From the NCBI GenBank assembly GCA_018350325.1, contig JAEVLN010000002.1, forward strand, positions 248,001 to 312,000: a stretch of DNA of 64,000 nucleotides, in the 5' to 3' direction. The position numbers and the translations under genes are program-made. The stretch comes from Globodera rostochiensis (Eukaryota; Nematoda; Chromadorea; Rhabditida; Heteroderidae). Below the pieces are notes generated by a model, which saw only the letters and a program-made list of their open reading frames with translations, was not told the origin of the DNA and searched no databases. Below are positions 57,322-64,000 of the stretch, one piece after another. Within the stretch, counting starts at the first letter, position 1; every line of letters starts with the position of its first letter.

Positions 57322-58078
57322 ATGGTCAACCGCAGCAGTTCCAGCGGGCTCAGCGTTGCCGTCATGGGCAAAGTGAGAGTTTGATTTTTTTTTAAACAAA
57401 ACGCCAAAATATCCAAAACAAATTGTGCCAAAATAGGATTATTATTTTAAATTTAAAAATAGAGAAGACAATTTGTGCTTTAAACAAAAATTTGAATTTC
57501 AGCAATCCAGCAAATACAATGCGCAGGAGGGAGCGTTGTTGTTAGACTGGGTCAAGCAGATCACCGGACAGAACACTGTCAATGTGGATGGGTCTCGTGA
57601 AAATTTTGTGGCACAACTGAAAGACGGCACACTTTTGTGCAAGTAAATCTCCCAAAAATCAATAAATAATTACATTTAAAAAATTGAAATTGTATTTAGT
57701 TTGGCTAACACATTGGTGCCTGGCTCCGTGAAGGATGTTGTTGTTCAGGCGAAGACCAAAAGTTCATCGATCTTTCAGCAGATTAACAATCTGGAGCTGT
57801 TCATCGACTTCTGTCACAAGCAGGGCGTGCTCAAGCAGGAACTGTTCCGCGCAGTGGACCTGGTCGAGGAGCGCGACCTGTACTCCGTGTGCATGACACT
57901 GACCTCGCTTGGACGCATTGTGAGCAGAATTTTTTTAAAATATTTTTTTACAAAACAAAATGTACCTAAATAGATGGTGAAGCGCGGAAAACCAGGCCCA
58001 CGCCGTGTGTCTGCGCACGAAATTGTCAACCTTCCGCTGGCCGATCAGATGCGCATCCAAGAGATCAAAACATTTTGA
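57322..58078 (+). CDS. Calponin-homology (CH) domain protein, transgelin/calponin-like
   Basis: Four exons join in phase: 57322-57372, 57503-57642, 57700-57919 and 57974-58078; 171 aa. A short N-terminus ([17 protein letters not shown]) precedes a single type-3 CH domain: [71 protein letters not shown] and SLGRI. The tail is basic ([18 protein letters not shown]). CH proteins of this type bind or organise actin, typically in muscle. No calponin repeat follows the CH domain. A paralogue lies tail-to-tail at 60006-61026 with the same intron after the SLGRI segment. The coding exons are GC-richer than the flanks. Confidence 0.9.
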
Positions 58079-58579
58079 TCAAATTAAAAATTTTCCTCAT
58101 TTTGATCAAACTGAAATCATTTAATTTAAAGGTGTCTAAAACTGTAAATTTGAATTCATAACCATCGAAAATAATCAAAAAAGCGATTTGTCTAAAATGA
58201 TCTTTTGATCAGGTAGGACCAAAGGAATAAATCTGGTCAGAAATCAAAATTTTTTCGTATTCCAAAAAAGCAAACCAAACTGTGCAGCAATTTCCAGAAA
58301 TTCCATATTTTAAACTTAAGAGATGGAGACTATATTTTAGCAAATAGAGTAAAACTTTAACATTTTTTTTATCCATTTTTGTTAAAAAATTCAATTTTGT
58401 AAAGAGTTTTGTTTGCATTTTTCCGCGCGAAAGGGACAAACAAAGAGCCAGAGGCAAGCAGAAAACCCGAACGATTTATTGGCAAAAGGCCCAACTCTTT
58501 TGAAAATTAACTAATAGGACTAAGATTTTTAGGCTCGAAGAATCTCAAAAAGGCGCCTAAAATAGGTAAGAAAAATGCC

Positions 58580-58830
58580 AAAATCGGCTCTAAAAACCCG
58601 CGTTCATAAGCAAAGGTGTGAAAAATTAAGAATTTTTTTAGAAATTTCTGTTCAGATTTCTGTGTAAGAATTTCTGGTCGTTTGGGCACCAGAATGCTAT
58701 CAGATTTTTAGAGGGGGGAGGCACCAGAATTCTGGTTTTAAAAGGGCACCTGAATTCTGGTTTCTGATTTTTAAGAGTGGCACCAGAATTCTGTTTTCTG
58801 GTTTTTTAATCGCCAACCAGAGCACATCCC
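58580..58830. repeat. GCACCAGAATTCTGG-repeat cluster
   Basis: CACCAGAATTCTGG palindromes separated by TTTT(a/t)A occur three or more times, ending in GAGCACATCCCTG. A second cluster with the same ending is at 59675-59757, suggesting another CATCCCTG-ended element. Confidence 0.55.
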
Positions 58831-59241
58831 TGCTGCTAGTGCGGTGTTGTGGCGACGACGGATGCTGGGGGGGGGGGGAAATGGCGTAAACAAAAATAGG
58901 AAAAATTTTTGCTAGCGCTGGGGGTGGGGACAACGATTACAACAAATTCGGTAAATACGCCGCGGGCGACATTCGTTGAATGTGTTGGGCAATATGCATT
59001 TCAATTCATTCATTGATTCTTTCTCTTTGCTAATGTTTGTGGAAAATAATCCATCCCTTCCGGCGATTCTGCAACAAATTCTCTCCTCCAATTTTGCATT
59101 TTCTTCTAAATTGGCGATAGAAATGGCCGGGAGAAGAAGCATGCCCACCCTTTCCCAGTCAGTGATGTCCCGGTCCCGGTTGGAGAACCGCCAAAATCAG
59201 GAACCGGTTCCAATATAGTTTCATTTCCTAATGCCGACCTT

Positions 59242-59501
59242 CGCGGCCCGACGTTCGCGGCCCGACGTTTCGTCGCGCCCGACGTTTCGTCGCGCCCGAC
59301 GTTTCGTCGCGCCCGACGTTTCGTCGCGCCCGACGTTTCGTCGCGCCCGACGTTTCGTCGCGCCCGACGTTTCGTCGCGCCCGACGTTTCGTCGCGCCCG
59401 ACGTTTCGTCGCGCCCGACGTTTCGTCGCGCCCGACGTTTCGTCGCGCCCGACGTTTCGTCGCGCCCGACGTTTCGTCGCCCAACGTTTCGTGGCCCGAC
59501 T
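59242..59501. repeat. 17-bp GC-rich minisatellite (CGACGTTTCGTCGCGCC)
   Basis: About 14 near-perfect head-to-tail copies of the 17-mer CGACGTTTCGTCGCGCC, itself partly palindromic (CGACG...CGTCG). Because 17 is not a multiple of three, the translated frames repeat every 17 residues on both strands; these are artefacts. It lies between the two convergent CH-domain genes. Confidence 0.92.
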
Positions 59502-60005
59502 TAATTACCCCAAATGCTCATTTTTTCCGTATCCATTATCTCGATTGGCTTTTGCTCAGCTTATTTTTTCAAAAAAATTGGACACCGATTTTGTGTGCAC
59601 GTTTTAATTGTACTCAAAATTAGGGTTGGTCCTCAACCCCTCGGGGTAGAGCGGGGTTGGCCATGTCGGGGTCGGGACACCAGAATTCTGTTTACTGATT
59701 TTAAGATGGCACCAGAATTCTGGTTTTTAAAAAGGCGTCCCGAGCACATCCCTGATGTAACGAGACAATACACACTTAAAAAACGAATTGTTTTTTTAAA
59801 AAAATTCTGAGATTAGAACTCCAAGTCCCGGTCCCTAAAATATTGGGAAATTTTGGATATCACTGTTATTTCAAATTTTAATTACTTAAAATAGTATTTA
59901 AAAAAGCGCTCAAATGACAAATTTATTCACAATTTGCCCACAAATTAATCGGAACATTCCATCTGATCACTCACTGATCAGCGCCAAATTTCACTCATTA
60001 TTCCA

Positions 60006-61026
60006 TCAAAGACGAAGTGCGTCGGTGGATGGGATGTTCACAATTTCAGAGGCCGAGACGTGCTTTGGGGACGGCTTGCCCTTCTTCTCCATCTAAAACA
60101 ATTCACAAACTTTGTCAATTATACAATTAAATTATTTTGTTAGTTCTTCCAAAAATTGCATTTTTTGGGGGGGGGGGAATTATTATTTTCTGCTCACAAT
60201 TCGTCCCAACGAGTTCAGCGTCATGCACACGGAGTACAAATCACGAGCCTCGACCAGGTCCACCGCGCGGAACAGTTCCTGGGTGATTACGCCCTGCTTG
60301 CGACAGAAGTCGATGAACAGCTCCAAGTTGCTCATCTGCTGGAAGGCCGAGCTGGCCTTCTCCGTCATGCCCTTGATGGAATTTGGCTCCAGCTTCAATG
60401 CCAACCTATAATTTATTTGGCCTTATTCTGGCCTCAACAAAAATCTGAATCTGTAAGAATTCAGGAATTTTGAATCATTATGATTAAAATAATTAAGGCA
60501 ACAGTCTATTCGCCAGAAGAACAGTTCGACCCGGCAAGTTTTCAGTACCCCGGGCGCCGAAAAATCTTTATATATAACGGAAGGCGCCGTAAGCACACGC
60601 GCCGAAGGGTAAAAAGCGTCAAAATGGGGCCGGCGCCGAACAAAATTGGCCAAAATGATTCAGAGAACAAATATAAATAAAAAACATCATTAAATTGATT
60701 AATTGTTGTTTTAATTAGGCATTTTTTATTACTTGCACAAAAGTGTGCCGTCCCTCAGCTGTGCCTGAAAATTTTCGCGCGTCCCGTTCACCGTCATGGT
60801 GGCACCGGTCACTTGTTTGACCCAGTTCAGCAGCAGTTCACCCTCGCTTTCATTGTATTTGCTGGCTTGCTGAAAATTTTAAAAATTTTCTATTTCAAAA
60901 AAAAATGTTTTCCGCTTACCTTGTTCATCACGGACGCGCCAACACCACCTGCTACGCTGGAATTAAAATAATTATTTAAATTTATACATAAAAAATAAAT
61001 AATAACCTGCGAGATCCAGTCACCAT
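60006..61026 (-). CDS. Calponin-homology (CH) domain protein, paralogue
   Basis: Five - strand exons join in phase: 61026-61007, 60956-60920, 60869-60733, 60405-60198 and 60092-60006; 162 aa. MVTGSRSVAGGVGASVMNK leads into the CH domain: [69 protein letters not shown] and SLGRI. The tail MEKKGKPSPKHVSASEIV parallels that of the 57322 gene. It is actin-associated by family. Introns after MNK/MGK, LLC and SLGRI are shared with the paralogue, and this copy has one extra N-terminal intron. It is convergent with the paralogue, with a minisatellite and repeats between them. Confidence 0.9.
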
Positions 61027-62380
61027 TTTTGTTAGCGCCCACGTTTAAGTGCAAAATTTTACCTAAAAAAATCACAAAATTTATTTAAAAATTTGGACAA
61101 ATCTTCATTTAGGTATTTGAAAAAAATACTGAATGTTTGGGTTGTTCAACACCCGAAATCCGAAACAGTGATCTGGATATTTATAGAAAATCATCCAGAA
61201 ATTTAACAGAATTCCGGCAAAATAAAATTTTAGGATTTCCGCAATTTCAACGCCAAAAAAATTTGCGTTTTAAAAGATGGATGGAATCCGGTTAACCGTG
61301 TATTTGGAATACTTCATGTATCCGAATTAACCGGACATTAGCCGGGTATTGAAAAACAATTAACGAATGCATAAATTTATACATACGCTCATTAAATTTT
61401 TAAATTTTGTGTTTTAATTGACTAATTTTGAAACATTTTAATGCTTCCTTATGGCAAGCATTTGCTGCTGCCAGAGAAAGCTTTAAAAATAAATTCTTGC
61501 TTCGCCAATTTTCGCGGATAAAGAGCCCACACATTATTTATGCCCAGAGTAACAGCTGTTTGGGTGGGGCAATCGCCTCGGGGGAAGGAACAACATTTTC
61601 AAGATTATCCAGCAGATTTGTCCCCGGATGTGTCGAAAGTGGTTGGGGATGAATGACAGGCGAGAGTGATCAAAAGAAGACCCAACAGTGACATGAACGT
61701 CGAGAGTGAGAAAGATGAGAGGTAAATGAGATGAACGGAATTCAAAAGTGATCTCATGGAAATGAAGCTGTAGAACAAATGAGAGAGTTGAGTATATTCG
61801 GAAGTTCGGGAGTGATCGAGAAGCGTCGAAAGTGATCAGATGAACGTTAAGGGACGAGAGTGATCAAACTGAACGTCAAGTGTCGAAAGTGATCAGGATG
61901 AACTCCAGAGTCAAGAACAGGATGAACGTCAAAAGCCGAGAATGAAGGCAGGAAAGACAAATTGAGGTCGGAGGCGCACATTTGGAACATTCTCGGGAGG
62001 CAGTCACATGAGTTCTCGCACTTATTTGTGCGTCCCAACTGACGCAAAAAATGGGTTATTTTTCACCTACATTTTCGGGCAAAGAATGCGATGAATGGAA
62101 TTTGAAAAAGGTGTGATTTGGAAAAAATATTATGAATGAATATGAATTTGAGCAAAATCGGTTAATTATCGGAATTCGATTATTTGTTTGTTCACACCGG
62201 TTTACATAGTCAATTTATTCCAGTGAATTATCACAAAAATTTTTTGATTATAATTTTTTAGATTTGTGTTTCAACTGATTTAAAAACCGCTTCAATTCTC
62301 AAATTTATTTTTCATCTCCGACGCCCAATCGCGGAACGATTGTCACAAAAGTCAAGTAAATTATAGATAATATTTTTAGC
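61027..62380. other. Intergenic DNA with degenerate GAACGTCGAGAGTGATCA repeats
   Basis: No gene is supported. From about 61655 to 61945, words of the form GAACGTC(g/a)AGAGTGATCA recur irregularly. One open frame (61428-61652) has no motif. Confidence 0.45.
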
Positions 62381-62381
62381 A

Positions 62382-62527
62382 CAGAGTTGGCTGGGACGGA
62401 GTTGGCTGGGACGGAGTTGGCTGGGACGGAGTTGGCTGGGACGGAGTTGGCTGGGACGGAGTTGGCTGGGACGGAGTTGGACGGAGTTGGCTGGGACGGA
62501 GTGGCTGGGACGGAGTTGGCGGAGTTG
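62382..62527. repeat. 15-bp minisatellite (GGAGTTGGCTGGGAC)
   Basis: About nine copies of a 15-bp unit; two are truncated. Open frames on both strands (SVPAN and ELAGT repeats) follow from the unit being a multiple of three. The flanks belong to the CCGGGAC-type dispersed repeat also seen at 25032-25265. Confidence 0.88.
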
Positions 62528-62677
62528 ACCCGTTTCGTGGCATTTGGTCCCTCCGTTTTTTTCAAAATTCATTCAAAACTCCCTTTTATAATCCCAAGTT
62601 TTTTATAAATTTTTATTTTTGTCTATTAGTCCCGGTTTTTTTGACCGGAGGTTTTTTTAGTACCGGTCCCGGTTGAA

Positions 62678-63110
62678 GAAATTAGAGAAATCGTCGTAAG
62701 AAATAGTTTGCAAAATAATGGTTAGAGAAATGAGTGTAAATGAAAATAGTTCATTTCCCCCCACTCCATTCTCTTGCCCCTTTTGCAACCCGACGGAAAA
62801 TATTTATTCAAATTCCCTTCATTAATATAAGGGCACCCATCGACGGCATTTGCATGCGATTTGTTCGTCGGCGCCGTTTCCCGCCCCCGGAGGGGGTTTT
62901 GGCTCGTCCCGACGGGCAGTCTCACCCATTCATTCGCCTGGCGGGGGGTTTTGTGACTTAACCCAAGGGGCCAGTCTTGCCCAGTGCGTCTTGCCCGAGA
63001 CAGGCTGGGGTCCGCTAGTCGAGCCCAGGGCGCGCCTGGCAATGGCACGCCTCCCCTTTCCTTGCCAATTGTGGCGGTTGCATTCGGTTGGAGTCGGCGT
63101 GAGCACAACC
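62678..63110. repeat. GC-rich duplicated unit, copy 1 (long form)
   Basis: Begins with GAAATTAGAGAAATCGTCG, then AAATGAGTGTAAATGAAAA, CCATTCTCTTGCCCC, a TATA-like ATTAATATAAGGG, GCGATTTGTTCGTCGGCGCC and GTTTCCCGCCC, and ends near CCAATTGTGGCGGTTGCAT. The same series occurs at 63735-64000. This copy carries about 150 extra GC-rich bases. No convincing ORF is present. Confidence 0.65.
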
Positions 63111-63478
63111 AAACAAATCGCTCTCTTTTTATTTAGGAAATATTTTTATTCAAAAATGGTCTGAAATGTGTTATTTGATGCACTGAATTAGATACTAAAA
63201 ATAGAGAATTTAAAGCGATTTTTGAATCGGTTGAATTTTTGAAAATTAAGGGAAAAATCACTTTTAAGAAATCCAAAGCCCGATAAGGGGAAAGTTAGAC
63301 AGTAAGGTGGAAAATAGCAGCCAAAGTACCGCACACTCGACTACGACGGCCAGTAGGTGGGGCGAGACTCCGGAAGAAGTCCACGCGCGCCCGCTCCGCG
63401 GGTCCTCGCGCGCTCGCCCCCAGTGGCGCTCGTCAGACTTCTTCCTCTGCAATTGCTCAAGTCCATTGTTTTACTAGA

Positions 63479-63566
63479 AATCGGACTTAACTGATCGAGA
63501 ATCTCGAAAAAATCTCGTCGAGATTTTCCGAGATTAAGAGAGAATCTCGATCGGTCCGATCTCTAG
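63479..63566. mobile_element. GATCGAGATTCTCGATC palindromic element (copy 5)
   Basis: The left end is TAGAAATCGGACTTAACTGA and the right end is GATCGGTCCGATCTCTAG, with GAGAATCTCG palindromes inside. It is about 88 bp and non-coding. Confidence 0.6.
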
Positions 63567-63734
63567 TTTATACCCAGAAATAAAGCGAAAGAAGCGAAGT
63601 TTAGTTAAATTTTTGATTTTATGAAGAAATGTCGAGTTTGCTGCTTTTTGATGCTTAATGCTGTTTTTTCACGTTCTGATGCTGCTTTTAAAAATGTTGA
63701 GATCCGAACCCTGATTAAGAGTGATGCAGAGAAA

Positions 63735-64000
63735 AAGAGAAGTTAGAGAAGTATCGAAGAAATAGTTCGCAAAAGATTGGTTAAAGAAATGAGTGTAAAT
63801 GAAAAGAGTTCGTTTCTCCCTTCCATTCTCTTGCCCCATTTGTTCCCCATCGGAAAAAAATTGTTTAAAATTCGTTTTTATTATATAAGGAAGCGGCGAC
63901 GACAGCGTCGTCGTGCGATTTGTTCCCCGGCGCCGTTTCCCGCCCGCATGGAATTTTGACAGCTTTGTTTACCCACCCCTGTCAATTGTAGCGGTTGTAT
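63735..64000. repeat. GC-rich duplicated unit, copy 2 (window end)
   Basis: Repeats the 62678-63110 unit: GAGAAGTATCGAAGAAATAG, AAATGAGTGTAAATGAAAA, CCATTCTCTTGCCCC, TATATAAGG, GCGATTTGTTCCCCGGCGCC, then TCAATTGTAGCGGTTG. It is cut by the window edge. Confidence 0.65.

Noticed and set aside
59221..59623. 130- and 87-codon frames across the 17-bp array
   Set aside because: Frame openness is explained by the GC-rich minisatellite on both strands.
62305..62608. SVPAN/ELAGT-repeat frames at the 15-bp array
   Set aside because: The unit is a multiple of three, so several frames on both strands stay open; no signal, motif or exon structure.

Overview
The window is eukaryotic and almost certainly nematode. 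The DNA is AT-rich, and genes are split into short exons by introns with GT...AG borders and TTTTAG/TTTCAG-type acceptors. The gene set includes a cuticle collagen, a flavin monooxygenase, a CHK-type (ecdysteroid-kinase-like) kinase, two calponin-homology proteins and a UPF0057/Pmp3 membrane protein. A SPRY gene has the sequence style of the SPRY families expanded in plant-parasitic cyst nematodes, and there are several small secreted, cysteine-rich or repeat proteins. A tylenchid (cyst-nematode-like) source is my inference. Exon joins were made by eye from splice consensus, phase continuity and protein similarity between paralogues, so boundaries marked uncertain may move.

Layout. 0.5-10 kb: two tandem + strand secreted kinase-like paralogues, with a 10-cysteine secreted peptide on the - strand between them. 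11.5-14.5 kb: a - strand Ly6/three-finger-like secreted protein. 16.7 kb: a 50-residue secreted basic peptide. 18.4-21.2 kb: a - strand secreted protein built of Ser-Asp-Gln repeats, with helical exons beyond it. 23.4-28.9 kb: a complete 14-exon FMO. 31.2-33.1 kb: an unrecognised intracellular protein with a Glu run. 34.1-38.1 kb: a complete nine-exon CHK kinase. 39-40.7 kb: an unrecognised secreted protein of about 310 aa. 43.7-44.5 kb: UPF0057. 45.3-46.3 kb: an exon split by an insertion. 46.6-48.1 kb: SPRY gene. 50.5-52.7 kb: a satellite array beside a stray copy of the UPF0057 last exon. 53.9-55.6 kb: cuticle collagen. 57.3-61 kb: a convergent pair of calponin-homology genes. 61-64 kb: repeats and a duplicated GC-rich unit.

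The intergenic and intronic DNA is dominated by small non-autonomous inverted-repeat elements. Three have perfect 8-bp target duplications and a fourth has one with a single mismatch, as hAT-type transposons make. There are also minisatellites, long poly-G/poly-C runs, and clusters of the palindrome TGATCA. No rRNA, tRNA, CRISPR or prokaryotic operon was seen. The genes are not visibly one pathway. The unusual content is the secreted kinase-like pair and the other secreted products (inference: candidate secretome/effector-type genes), set in a region being remodelled by small transposons.
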